The translations under genes were made by a program, and so were the position numbers. A stretch of 64,000 bases of DNA, taken from NCBI RefSeq assembly GCF_029203305.1, contig NC_089464.1:868001-932000 (forward strand). Reading direction: 5' to 3'. This DNA is from Yamadazyma tenuis (Eukaryota; Ascomycota; Pichiomycetes; Serinales; Debaryomycetaceae). Positions 48,901 through 57,081 of this stretch are shown here, in pieces; within the stretch, counting starts at the first letter, position 1; every line of letters begins with the position of its first letter. Below the pieces are notes generated by a model that worked only from the letters and a program-made list of their open reading frames with translations, made no database searches and had not been told where the DNA came from.

Positions 48901-49853
48901 CCTCTTAAAGCAGAATCACAGTTCAAGCAAATTAAGTCGAGTTTTTTGAAATAGTCGTATTCACACAACGCAACTTGGTACTTTAAGCCTGTACTTTTAT
49001 CGGTCATCTCGTAAGGGAAAAACTTGGAGGAACATAACTTTCCACATTCATTGCAACAGAAGCAATCAACATGAAATGAAGAATTTAAGGCCCTCACAAA
49101 TTGACCAGTAATATCCAATCCACACTTCTTACATTGTTTCCTTTTCCTCCTAAGACTCTTTTTCTGTTTCAACTGGAAAGGAGTTCCAAGGCTCAACTGA
49201 TTTATATTGGAATCATTGACTCCTTCGTTGCTGTTATTATTGGAACCAGGCCTAATCTGTGGAGGACCAACCACACTTGGAGGGGGACCTACCACACCAG
49301 CGAGATCCCGTTTGATGCTATTAGAGCTTCTGACCTTGGGCTGGTTAGTTATCTGAGACTTTAAGAACGGAGGAAGTTCGTTGGGGGTCCTGGCAACAAA
49401 AGTGTTCGTCTGGTGGAATGGATAAGAATTGTTGTTATTCAAATAATCCGACCCTTCTGGATAAATGCCATTAGGGGAGCTATGATGGGAGCTTGGTGGA
49501 GGTGTCGAGTGACGGTTCAGTCGTTTTTGCTGGAGATTATTGGAGTTCATTATGTCATTATTGAAATCAAGGCTCAGGTCAAAAGTCAAGTCGTTGACAG
49601 TACCCGAACCACTAGGCATCGGAGGTATCAACAGCTGCCACGTACTTTGTCCCGGTGAATGCTGGCGTTGTTCTGGCAGCACCAAGTAGTTGTTATGGCT
49701 CTGAGATCGTTGGTGGGTCCGAGAATGTAGTTGAGATTGAGGAGACTGGTGAACATGATGAGGAGATTGTTGGAACTGCTGGAACCCAGGCATCATAGAA
49801 GATTGTCCTTGTCGGTAAGGTCGTTGGTTTGAGTTAGAATCGGACATAATCAT
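45969..49853 (-). CDS. LRG1: LIM domain and RhoGAP protein Lrg1
   Basis: GTPase-activating protein for Rho1 that limits cell-wall glucan synthesis and the cell integrity pathway. The product is 1294 residues. A Gln/Ser/Pro/His-rich disordered N terminus (about 1-235) is followed by LIM1 at about 240-305 (CKKCGLDITGQF, then HVDCFCCNEC) and LIM2 at 311-365. A partial third zinc module follows at 371-410 (CEGCNSSIVKQF, then WHPECY). A further LIM lies at about 628-680 (CFHCKTSIEKACIRYKDIRW), then a disordered linker. The RhoGAP domain spans about 1005-1190, with the arginine finger in EGIFRLNGN near 1053 and the conserved KKWLRELPNPLL. The start could be Met1 or Met3. It is transcribed away from a long gene-free stretch. 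Confidence 0.95.
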   Translation of the reverse strand: MIMSDSNSNQRPYRQGQSSMMPGFQQFQQSPHHVHQSPQSQLHSRTHQRSQSHNNYLVLPEQRQHSPGQSTWQLLIPPMPSGSGTVNDLTFDLSLDFNNDIMNSNNLQQKRLNRHSTPPPSSHHSSPNGIYPEGSDYLNNNNSYPFHQTNTFVARTPNELPPFLKSQITNQPKVRSSNSIKRDLAGVVGPPPSVVGPPQIRPGSNNNSNEGVNDSNINQLSLGTPFQLKQKKSLRRKRKQCKKCGLDITGQFVRALNSSFHVDCFCCNECGKLCSSKFFPYEMTDKSTGLKYQVALCEYDYFKKLDLICLNCDSALRGPYITALGNKYHLEHFKCNVCQKVFESDESYYEHGSNIYCHYHYSKTFANHCEGCNSSIVKQFVELFRGGRTQQWHPECYMVNKFWNVVIKQDCVGFNPTPSDAVGDKSLDEKDLTMAEQLIENLVIKCWVTLSNFEEMTASSISDMLLNACIGNQFNGLISTGSLIVFIEILFHSIDDLIVLNQRSDPIDIDLKKEPRNLSGKIMSYLAILRKSNLVNLQGSGSLSSELLSVITGCAHYLKLLIRIGLQTSLKLNQARSDSVAIDQFLLTIKGYEKYRITNEETQSSPPRLTETYVKLIQSQLSIPNNSTDLCFHCKTSIEKACIRYKDIRWHNKCFKCSNCLKSLDDINQVNLHPSSNELSCLDCAGADVTNGFVSVSDLSQLIYLLKIAFLRSKQVMALDYKNKKVITKSKEASNDIKSNYSDTLNDITRMRTKRQSHNLSNSIKKNARKSVIIDAPEAENAEATEDTTYLGTTLEGQGVNRNDSTHSSKNSFILSQDDDELFVQKRGEEPIPNNKKMVIRDEPARTISSNHLNRTSDLLRNEKSLTLDDIPRIVAAEQARDQRPNAFKHHNSLYQRQLRMEKIRPVGNITTSMSEQYHENNRNVSSATNKTESGNTEIRQRYYSELDKSEHFIVRHIAIEALSQLTNNKYNKIELLSLIQTKKSTNFWDKFKFHSSNSSDKVHGVFGVDLQDLTKKYGIDSDLGVGPSKLRIPIVIDDIISSLKTKDVSVEGIFRLNGNIKKLKDLTNQINESPLKSPDFTNQTAVQLAALMKKWLRELPNPLLTFNLYDLWIETQKQPDPKLKKRLVKLIYCMLPRSHRNLVEVLLYFFNWVSSFAELDDESGSKMDIHNLATVISPNILYSKNGSEQASDSYFLAIEVVNQLIEMHEELSYLPSDLLEFSEICKFSKTEIQSTKEIMNKIEKVSKEHPNYFISFDIKDELNDPLSSEVRSNTITRGLSKVAGEHHGETGSV

Positions 49854-50500
49854 TGAAGGGGCATCAAAAACAACGGGTGGGTAAAATAGTAAACAACAAA
49901 CAAAGGAGTGTGAGCAAAGTTATGGGAACGATGCGGGAAAAGGGGAAACGAGTGACGGAGACGGATAGGTATGAAAGTAGTGGAAGTAGGGACGGGTAAT
50001 CGACAAGAATCAAAAGAATTTAGTTGTTTTACTTGTCGCCTCGCGTTTGGGCAAGTTTTTTTAGGATATTAGATTCGCTAAACCAAAACAGCCGCAAATA
50101 TCTGGGAGTATGCGGGCACGAAGGGGATGTGGGGATGCAATGAATTACTGCGATAACGACAACGATGTAAATTGAAAGAAGAACGCGTTGAAGATTTGTG
50201 AAACCAGCTTAAAGCCTAATAAAACAAGGTCAACTGGGTGTGTTGTCTTGCTGATTCGTCTGCTAAAAATATTTTCGGACGGCTTTTTTGTTGACTTCGC
50301 ACTCCTTTTCACACAAAAGCCCGTTTGGTGCCTGGGGGTACCGATCTTGGGCCCATAACTGTTATTTAGTCAATTCTATTGTTGTGCATTTAACTATCCT
50401 CGTGTGCACTAATCAACCACATACACGTTAATTGTGAAGATATCAGTGTACTTGTGCAACGCCTGTTCAGTGTCGTGCCATGAAAGAGTGTTTTCTGGAT
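49854..50500. promoter_or_regulatory. LRG1 upstream region and left part of the island
   Basis: About 650 bp with no gene. Purine-rich in its first third, then AT-rich. No promoter element could be assigned with confidence. Confidence 0.35.
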
Positions 50501-50808
50501 GAACACCGCACCTCCATTATCCGAATGTCGCAACTCACATGTAAAAAGTTGAATAACGTAACTTCAAGTGTTGATTTTCGTTTTCTGACTTTCATAATAT
50601 CGCAATTCGGCCTCTAAATTTATCGTATTTGTCAATAAATACTTTCGTCTCTCGTAGCACCAATTTTCGGATTTCAAAAATTGGAATAACGCATCTTTTG
50701 GTAAAATTTGACGTCTTCTGCTTGATATCAATATTGCACCGGGGTGAAAATTGATTTCTCGCCCTATTTACATCCAACTCACCACGAGATTTTTACGTTT
50801 CGTACACA
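50501..50808 (+). repeat. Diverged direct repeat, copy A (LTR-like)
   Basis: About 308 bp related to 53774-54041. Shared blocks in the same order: TGAAYACCGCACCTCCAT at the start, TGAATAACGTA, AATATCG, TTGACGTCTTCTG then TTGATATCAAT, GCACCGG, CGCCCTATTTACA, CCACGAGATTTTTAC, and TTCGTAC at the end. Copy A carries about 40 extra bases near 50605-50645. It starts with TG and ends near CA, which would suit a solo LTR, but no target duplication or primer-binding site was seen. Confidence 0.7.
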
Positions 50809-52041
50809 CTAAATACTATTTTGTGTAGCCTTCAGAATTTTAAATATAGCACTAAGGGATCAATTAGTATAGCTAATTAGTCACTTAAGTAATGTCAGAA
50901 GCGACAATTGAATACCAATTTGTTTACGATGATGGAGAAAGTAATATGGTGGACGTGGCAGGTAATCCAATTATAGATCAAGGAGATATTGATGATTGAG
51001 TAGCTCTTGAGACTCCAGTAAATTTGCGTCAATACTGTGATCAGGTCAGGTAAGGTAAGGAAGGAATATGAACATCTAGACAATCCAGGAATGATTCTAA
51101 ACTGTATCAATAGTGATGATCAAGTTGATGATCCCGACAAGGGTCCCTAAGAAAAGCTTGTTCAAAGAGAGACTCTTTCGTTGCGGACCAAAGGGACAGC
51201 AAATTCTGCAACAATTGAATATATATGAAATAGTATCAAACACTGAAAAATAATTTTCTACTTGCTTGGAAGAGAAACCTCTTCAATTAACCATATGTGA
51301 TATTAAAGATTTTGTTTTGCATTATAAATTTTAGCAGAACAACGATATTTATCGACTCTCCATGCAATATTAATATTTGGATGTCCGCATTTTTGTTTTT
51401 GCAGTGCCTTCTTTTGTATTCCCTACCACGGATATCGATATATCGTCCTGGACAGTGCCATATTCCTTTATTTTGTTCCAAGACTTTAACACTTAGCATT
51501 TAGGTCCTCTTAATATACAATATACTATATTTTTGTATAGCAGAGTGTGGAATTACGAAAAGACAGGGCCGTTGTTTATAGACCGACTCTGCAATATCAA
51601 GTATCTATGGATGTGTTATTCTTTTACTCTCTCCATGATATTAGAACTGGGGTAGAGAAATTGAAGACCTATTATTTGCGACATTCGGTTAAGAAGGCGT
51701 ACCACATCCAGAAAACACTATATTTAACCTTACCTTTTGAAATCATTGTACACCTACATTCTCTTATTCCTAGCTGGCTACGCCTGAATATTTTCGAGTG
51801 GGATGCAATTACTTCCCAGTCGTAGGAGAAAGAGATGTTGATAGAGGTGCTAATTTCATTTGGGATTTACTGAAAAACATCGCTGTAGATTTTGCAGCCA
51901 AAACTGCGGAACTATAAAAAGATGAGATTTCTCTATATAGCTGCTTTTATAGCTGCTTTTCAGGTTCACCTTGTCTAGCGAATGGACGAAACAAAAGATA
52001 GTTTAATTTAACAACACAACAGTTAAATTAACAAATACAAT
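50809..52041. other. Island interior left of the secreted-protein gene
   Basis: 1.2 kb, AT-rich. It holds two doubtful short frames only: a 35-codon ATG frame at 50892-50999 (acidic, MSEATIEYQFVYDD) and a 72-codon frame at 51607-51825 with an F-box-like stretch. A small tandem repeat (ATAGCTGCTTTT twice) lies near 51938-51961. No confident gene. Confidence 0.4.
51607..51825 (+). pseudogene. Possible remnant with F-box-like motif, doubtful
   Basis: 72-codon ATG frame. LPFEIIVHLHSLIPSWLRL near its end resembles the first half of an F-box (LPxEIxxxIxSxLP), preceded by a basic helical stretch. Nothing recognisable follows the stop. It may be a decayed gene fragment or chance. Confidence 0.2.
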
Positions 52042-52431
52042 TTAACTGTCGCCTAGATAATGAAACCTGGAAGCATTAGGGCCTTGCTCTCCGTAAGTTT
52101 GCCATGGACCATCAGTATCAGCACCATCCCAGCCAGCAACAGCAGCATGCTTATCATCGGAAAAAACGATGAGACCAATAGCGTTCTCTGGTCTTTTCAA
52201 GTATTGACCTCCATTAGCTTCATGTTTAACTTCGAATAAAGCTTCCCTCTTCGATGTTCTGATATGCTCTTTTTGAGGAGTAGCGTTACCAAACCACCAT
52301 CTAGCGTAAACACCGGTGGGTCCCTCTTCTTCCAACAGACGCTTTCCGCATCCTCTGCAGCCATTGCATTGAAGAGCACTAACCGATGAAGCAGCTAACA
52401 AACTTGAAATCACTAAATTTAAACCTAACAT
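52042..52431 (-). CDS. Small secreted protein, unrecognised family, copy 1
   Basis: 129 residues. A clear signal peptide occupies residues 1-19 (MLGLNLVISSLLAASSVSA, cleavage after SVSA). A short Cys-rich segment (CNGCRGCGKR) follows. The mature part contains Lys-Arg pairs at three places, one of them SKREA, which looks like a Kex2 site followed by a Ste13-type EA dipeptide. From about residue 40 it matches the divergent neighbour at 53340-53684 along some 85 residues: GVxAxWW, YxxRPxxAxGxIV, GPWQxYGEQ and FHYxGDS at the very end. I recognise no known domain. Secretion is a firm prediction. Function is unknown; a surface, mating or competition role would be guesswork. It lies between two diverged direct repeats. 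Confidence 0.75.
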   Translation of the reverse strand: MLGLNLVISSLLAASSVSALQCNGCRGCGKRLLEEEGPTGVYARWWFGNATPQKEHIRTSKREALFEVKHEANGGQYLKRPENAIGLIVFSDDKHAAVAGWDGADTDGPWQTYGEQGPNASRFHYLGDS

Positions 52432-53339
52432 TTTTCTAATGTGTTGAACTGAGAGAGTAATCTGTCGGCTACTTAAAGTATTTTGGAACTCAAATTATCC
52501 AGCGTTTCATTTCAATATAGGAGTACAAGACTAAGAAGTCTGAAGTTTCTCCCTTATCTGACTAGCTTTGCGTCTCGATTTGAGAGTAAATTACCGGACC
52601 AAAAGCTCAATACTTTCATGCCGTGCAATCGAATGGTTCAATCTCGCCTCAATAACCTTATTTGTATGTCTATTTCACTGACATGTAGTGTATAAATGCA
52701 GCTAAAAAACAAAATTGACTTGCAATCAACCATTTGATTTTGTGCCCAAATCGTGGAGCAGCTAAAAAGAGAGACTTGAACCAAGGTCAAGTTTCAAATA
52801 ATGCACGAAGTAAGAGTAGGGCTCGACAGCAGTGCAATTACATATCGAAAAGGTATTAAAAAAGGAGTTTTGAAAATGCAAATGGTATTAGTTACGGTTG
52901 ATTTGAGGAAATCATCTTAATGATCACCCCTATGGGATTAATCTGCTGACACGTTTTTGCTATCAGCTATTAACGGTATTAGTTAAAATTTATACGGAAG
53001 CATAATTTATTTCGGATACTCTACTACCTTATCTTCAATTATGAATGAAAGCGCAATTCTCTATTTGAGTATATTTATTATACTTCAAGTCGCCCTATTT
53101 TCTAAAATTTTGTCCGACTCCCGTGGAGAAGGGGAACTTCAGCCGAAGAACCTACTCGAGAATAAGGCTATTTGGCGTTATCAAAAGCCTAAAAATACAT
53201 TGAAAATTGAACTACATGATAAGAAGTTAATTCAGAACGCGACCATTTACTCTTATGGCAAGTGCTCAAAACATTTAATGAAGCCACTACCAGAAAGTGT
53301 ATTAAAGGAATCCTGTTCACACACTTTTTGTTTATCAAC
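52432..53339. promoter_or_regulatory. Divergent spacer between the two related small-protein genes
   Basis: 908 bp. The plus strand carries a TATAAA at 52691-52696. GCAGCTAAAAA occurs twice, near 52697 and 52759. The right end overlaps a 101-codon plus-strand frame (53041-53346), listed separately. Confidence 0.4.
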
Positions 53340-53346
53340 ATGTTAA
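53041..53346 (+). CDS. Hypothetical short protein with N-terminal hydrophobic segment, doubtful
   Basis: 101 residues from an ATG. Residues 6-24 (ILYLSIFIILQVALFSKIL) form a signal-peptide or anchor-like helix. The remainder has mixed composition with four cysteines in the last 30 residues. It overlaps in a different frame the beginning of the open frame of the next gene. It could be a separate small secreted protein, an upstream exon, or chance. No splice donor of yeast type was found inside it. Confidence 0.35.
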   Translation: MNESAILYLSIFIILQVALFSKILSDSRGEGELQPKNLLENKAIWRYQKPKNTLKIELHDKKLIQNATIYSYGKCSKHLMKPLPESVLKESCSHTFCLSTC

Positions 53347-53684
53347 TACTTTCTGAATGCTCCCATTCTTCAAATAAAGAGGATTCTGAACTAGGTGTTC
53401 TTGCCAAGTGGTGGACCGAAAACACTATCCCCAATTCGCTCGACGACTTAGATTTACTGGACGCTTTTGTAGTCAAAAATGTCCAAGACCGTGGAGAATA
53501 TTACGAACGCCCAAAAGATGCTACTGGGGTAATTGTTTCAAGTCAAAAAAAGTTGGCTGCAATGGCTGCTTGGAGGAACAAGGAGCACAAGGGTCCCTGG
53601 CAGATTTATGGAGAACAAGAGACAAACACAACTGCATTCCACTACGTGGGTGATAGTGATATAGTTTTCATAGGCTGGGTTTAG
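53340..53684 (+). CDS. Small protein related to the neighbouring secreted protein, copy 2 (5' end uncertain)
   Basis: 114 residues from the first ATG. It shares with the product of 52042-52431 the motifs GVLAKWW, YYERPKDATGVIV, GPWQIYGEQ and FHYVGDS, and has eight extra residues at the C terminus (DIVFIGWV). The matching frame is open without an ATG back to 53223, and the codons just before the ATG encode a hydrophobic stretch (GILFTHFLFINMLIL) that looks like the core of a signal peptide. Hence the true start may lie upstream, reached by splicing or a lost frame, or the gene may have a damaged 5' end. Amino-acid motifs are kept although the two copies differ widely, which suggests selection on the protein. 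Confidence 0.6.
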   Translation: MLILSECSHSSNKEDSELGVLAKWWTENTIPNSLDDLDLLDAFVVKNVQDRGEYYERPKDATGVIVSSQKKLAAMAAWRNKEHKGPWQIYGEQETNTTAFHYVGDSDIVFIGWV

Positions 53685-54416
53685 TGCAACTACTTTTGTG
53701 TAATGAGTTTTCCACTGGCTGCAACAATAAAAGCCATTTACTATTCAGGGTCTAAGTCGAGAATAAATACTGCATGAATACCGCACCTCCATAACCTGGG
53801 TGTCGCAATACAATTGTAATTGTTTAGGAAGCTGAATAACGTATCTATAGTTTTTTTATTAACGCTATCTGATTCCTACAATATCGTCTCTTCAACCACC
53901 GTTTTTTCCGATTTCGAATAACACTCTCTTAGCTAAACTTTGACGTCTTCTGGTTGATATCAATGTCGCACCGGCCAGAAATTGATATCTCGCCCTATTT
54001 ACAACCATATCGCGCCACGAGATTTTTACTATTCGTACGACAAACGTAGGTCTAACCTGGACGTGGCCCCGGTCAGAGCTGTTGCTGAGGATGACTTGCA
54101 CGGTATAGAGGAGCTGGGCCGAGTTGTGTTCGTAGCGTTCGTAGTAGCTTTGGTAGGGTTTATAGGTGCAGGGAATACTTGGTCTTAAACGCGACTGCCA
54201 CACCAGCACCCCATGACCCTTTGCAATTGCACACATGAATGAGGACACCGAGCTTCAATAGGACCAGTAGATGGTGCTTGAAGAGGTCACTTTTGATGTA
54301 TTTTAGCATGGAGAAGGTCGGGGTATGTGTTTGTGTGGTGTTCTTGTAGGGTTATTGTAGTGGTGTGAGGAGGGTGAGAAAAGACGTTTTCCAATCCTCA
54401 CGCTTATGCTGTAATT
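53685..54416. other. Right part of the island, containing repeat copy B
   Basis: 732 bp between copy 2 and GPI15. Its centre is the direct repeat at 53774-54041. To the right lies GC-richer unique sequence. A 118-codon minus-strand frame (53892-54248) runs across the repeat and shows no family features. Confidence 0.4.
53774..54041 (+). repeat. Diverged direct repeat, copy B (LTR-like)
   Basis: About 268 bp, same orientation and block order as 50501-50808, lacking about 40 bases of copy A. It begins TGAATACCGCACCTCCAT (just after GCA) and ends with CCACGAGATTTTTACTATTCGTACG. The distance between copies, start to start, is about 3.3 kb. Confidence 0.7.
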
Positions 54417-55010
54417 CTAATCGACAAGCTTTAGACCCTGGCCTGGCACACGTCTGAAATACCGCTTGTTACTACCGAAAAGCATTTCTCGACTCTGCTT
54501 CCATACCGTCACCAAGAGATCCTTTTTAGGGAGAAGTTCACTGAACACCACCTTGATCATCTCGTCGTTTCGGTTGGTGTTTGTGCTCTTTGTAAGCACG
54601 CACATATAAAAGATTATATGGCCATACCCGTAGAACCCTTCGTGGATCACGAGATCTATAATGTCGCTTAGGGGCACAAATATGTTCTTATGGTGTTTGG
54701 GAACAAACTTCCATGAACTCTTGCTGTTGAGCTGGATCCCCATGTTTTTCATCACGAGCATGACATCTTCTCGCTCCTGCCGGCAGTATACGAGGGCCGA
54801 TATGGCGGCCACTGCCGCAACATGGAAGTAGTCGACCAATTCTAACGTGAGCGGCAGGAGCTTAGTGCGTAGACCGACCAAAATATTGACTAGATATGCT
54901 AAAAGAACCACGAAAATTGGCCCTTTGATGGCTTGGAAGGATGAATTTTCCCGCACCGTGAATTTGACGTTGTCATTGCCAGGACTGATGATCAAGTCGT
55001 AGTTCTTCAT
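54417..55010 (-). CDS. GPI15: GPI-GlcNAc transferase subunit Gpi15 (PIG-H)
   Basis: Component of the ER enzyme that starts GPI-anchor synthesis by adding GlcNAc to phosphatidylinositol. The product is 197 residues from the first ATG (MKNYDLIISPGND). A hydrophobic hairpin at about 35-85 (IFVVLLAYLVNILVGL, then YFHVAAVAAISALVY) matches the two-span topology of PIG-H. The conserved domain follows: EDVMLVMKNMGIQLNS, FVPLSDIIDLVIHEGFYGYGHIIFYM and VVFSELLPKKDLLVTVW, which correspond to the family pattern E-x-x-x-x-x-x-G-x-Q near residue 100, then I-x-x-x-x-I-x-E and F-x-x-x-x-P-r-x-x-x-L-x-x-V-w. Confidence 0.92.
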   Translation of the reverse strand: MKNYDLIISPGNDNVKFTVRENSSFQAIKGPIFVVLLAYLVNILVGLRTKLLPLTLELVDYFHVAAVAAISALVYCRQEREDVMLVMKNMGIQLNSKSSWKFVPKHHKNIFVPLSDIIDLVIHEGFYGYGHIIFYMCVLTKSTNTNRNDEMIKVVFSELLPKKDLLVTVWKQSREMLFGSNKRYFRRVPGQGLKLVD

Positions 55011-55124
55011 GGAGGTTATCGCGATCGAGTATTGAAAAATCAGAGTCACAGAAGTCGCGCTCGCGCGTTCATGTCATCGTCGTTATATTTACCTAGTGTT
55101 CTAAATATTGTTTGGCAAATTGTT

Positions 55125-57017
55125 CTACTTCTTTTCCAAGGTCCCCACCACTTCTTCGTTTTGCCGCAATTGCTTGGTTCTGGAAAGTCGTTGGATCGGT
55201 TGCCGTTGTCCCGACTTCCGTTCAATCTCTTTTCTTCTATTCTTCTCGGCATCTTCAAGCATAGCTCTTTCTCGTTCTTTCAAAATCTCCTTCTTCTGAG
55301 CGTCATTCTCCACTCGGATCTGCCGTTGCGCTTCTTCGAAGTGAGCCTTCGTTTCAAGCTTCATCCTGGTCTCGGCAGCAAACTTTTCCAAATCAACCTT
55401 TCCGTGTCGGTTGAGGGCCATATCTACAAGCTCAGGACGACGTTTCTCTTCGTTATTGAACTTGGCCTTGATCTGTTTGCGGGTTCGGTGTGGAAAAAGC
55501 GTGCTAATGATAGAAAAGTCCGTGCCCCATACACTTATGGCGTCGTAGAACTTCTGCTCTTCGTTGGGTTCCCATTTATCGGTGTACTTCCGCTTAGAAT
55601 AGGTGTTAGAGATCACTGGTTTTTCAAACGGATTAGTTTCCTCTCTCTGTCTATCGCCTAGGTCCTGCGCGCCTCTCTGAACCACTGTGGACTCAGCATC
55701 AATGTCAATTTTTCCCGAGGGGTTGACGTTCAACTTAAGTCCAGTTGTCTGACGAATAGAAGGAAGCTCGGTTGCAGGATCGGGCTTGACTCCTTGTTCG
55801 GTATCTTCTTCCTTTTTGGATACTGTGCCATTTTCTTGTTCTGCCTTGCGGGCTTGCTTCTCCAAAATCTCTATGGCTTTCTCATACGATATTTGATTCA
55901 ATTTGGCATATCTTCTAGCATTTCTCCGGAAGGCTTGTGCCTCCAATGTCCTCTTTTTGGCTTCCTGTACGAGCTGAAAGTTGTGCGATAATACCCCTAC
56001 GGGTAAGGAGGGGTTGCATATGTCTTCCATGGTCATTTTTTCCAGGTCGATTTTGATATTGACCAAAGATCCAATATTCCTTTTCCTTAGATGTTTGGGG
56101 ATTTGCTTGATTGAACTGATTTTCATACTCACCGTCTCGGGTGCTAAAGGATAGTCTCTATCGTCATGCCCCTCAAGTTTACCTTCCAACGGCCCGGTTC
56201 GGAACTGGCTCAATATCAGCGTGATGGGGTTGACTGCAAATATAAGGTACTCCCCATGCTCATACAACTCGTCTCTGGAAATTTCGTCGTCCACATTGTA
56301 CTCCACGACGGTGTCTCTCGTTTCAACTCCGTCAACTAGGAGCATCTCCTCGTTGGCATCGTCCTCATCCTCCTCTTCAATATCACGTACTTCACCTCCT
56401 TCACCTACAGACTTGGATCGACCGTCAGAGATTGATACCCGCTTGGAAGGCTTAATTACTGAAGATCGTCTTCGCTTGTTCTTTGTCACTGGAATCTCGA
56501 TAGGGATGGGGGCTGGCATTTTATCGTTATACTCGCCAAAGGAGCCTCTAGGAGTGACAGAAATCGAGATCGACGCCGACCGAGAACCAGATTTTCTGAT
56601 GGAGATTCCTGACAATCGCCTCTGTGACATGGATGACTTGCGTCGGGTGAGGTCTTCTTGAGGTTTCTTGAAAATGTCATTATCACCATAATCCTCCTCA
56701 TCTTCTTCACCTTCGTTGGTGATGACCTCCTCAGAAATACTGATCTTCCGGGTCGCATCGTGTGGATCCACATCTTCTTCAGCGACCTTGTCCAGCTTGC
56801 TGGAACTGTAGAAACTTACCTGGGAAGGTTCTGGAGTTACAGAAGGTGCTTGTTTATCGGGGGAAGCAGCATCTGGTATCAGGTCTTCTTGGCTCTGCTG
56901 GGTGGTTTGGGGTGTGACCAAGGTATCTGCATCGGAGGTCCTCTGCCGCTTTCTGTTGACATTCTTCTTGAACTTAGGCGTGAACAGGGTCTGTGCCTTT
57001 TTCACAATACTACTCAT
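55125..57017 (-). CDS. BDP1: TFIIIB subunit Bdp1 (B'')
   Basis: RNA polymerase III initiation factor that joins Brf1 and TBP on tRNA and 5S genes. The product is 630 residues from the first ATG (MSSIVKKAQTLF). The N terminus is disordered and Ser/acidic. The SANT domain lies at about 475-525 (YTDKWEPNEEQKFYDAISVWG, then FPHRTRKQIKAKFNNEEKRRP), with the neighbouring helices that are conserved in Bdp1. A preceding conserved stretch (RYAKLNQISYEKAIEIL) is near residue 370. The C terminus is charged and helical (REERAMLEDAEKNRRKEIERK type). It is divergent from the WD40 gene, with 64 bp between the starts. Confidence 0.93.
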   Translation of the reverse strand: MSSIVKKAQTLFTPKFKKNVNRKRQRTSDADTLVTPQTTQQSQEDLIPDAASPDKQAPSVTPEPSQVSFYSSSKLDKVAEEDVDPHDATRKISISEEVITNEGEEDEEDYGDNDIFKKPQEDLTRRKSSMSQRRLSGISIRKSGSRSASISISVTPRGSFGEYNDKMPAPIPIEIPVTKNKRRRSSVIKPSKRVSISDGRSKSVGEGGEVRDIEEEDEDDANEEMLLVDGVETRDTVVEYNVDDEISRDELYEHGEYLIFAVNPITLILSQFRTGPLEGKLEGHDDRDYPLAPETVSMKISSIKQIPKHLRKRNIGSLVNIKIDLEKMTMEDICNPSLPVGVLSHNFQLVQEAKKRTLEAQAFRRNARRYAKLNQISYEKAIEILEKQARKAEQENGTVSKKEEDTEQGVKPDPATELPSIRQTTGLKLNVNPSGKIDIDAESTVVQRGAQDLGDRQREETNPFEKPVISNTYSKRKYTDKWEPNEEQKFYDAISVWGTDFSIISTLFPHRTRKQIKAKFNNEEKRRPELVDMALNRHGKVDLEKFAAETRMKLETKAHFEEAQRQIRVENDAQKKEILKERERAMLEDAEKNRRKEIERKSGQRQPIQRLSRTKQLRQNEEVVGTLEKK

Positions 57018-57081
57018 TAGGGTTGTTTTTGTAGATAAAATCTGATTTTTCTGCGCGCGAATGGTTTTGTTCTGTTGATAG

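Noticed and set aside
53892..54248. 118-codon minus-strand ORF over repeat copy B, with partial likeness to an ORF over copy A (50592-50777)
   Set aside because: The likeness follows from the DNA repeat, and the two frames diverge after about 20 residues, so coding is not supported.
49854..54416. Centromere
   Set aside because: The gene-poor island with repeats suggested it, but there is no long inverted repeat, no distinctive AT block and no clear retroelement cluster.
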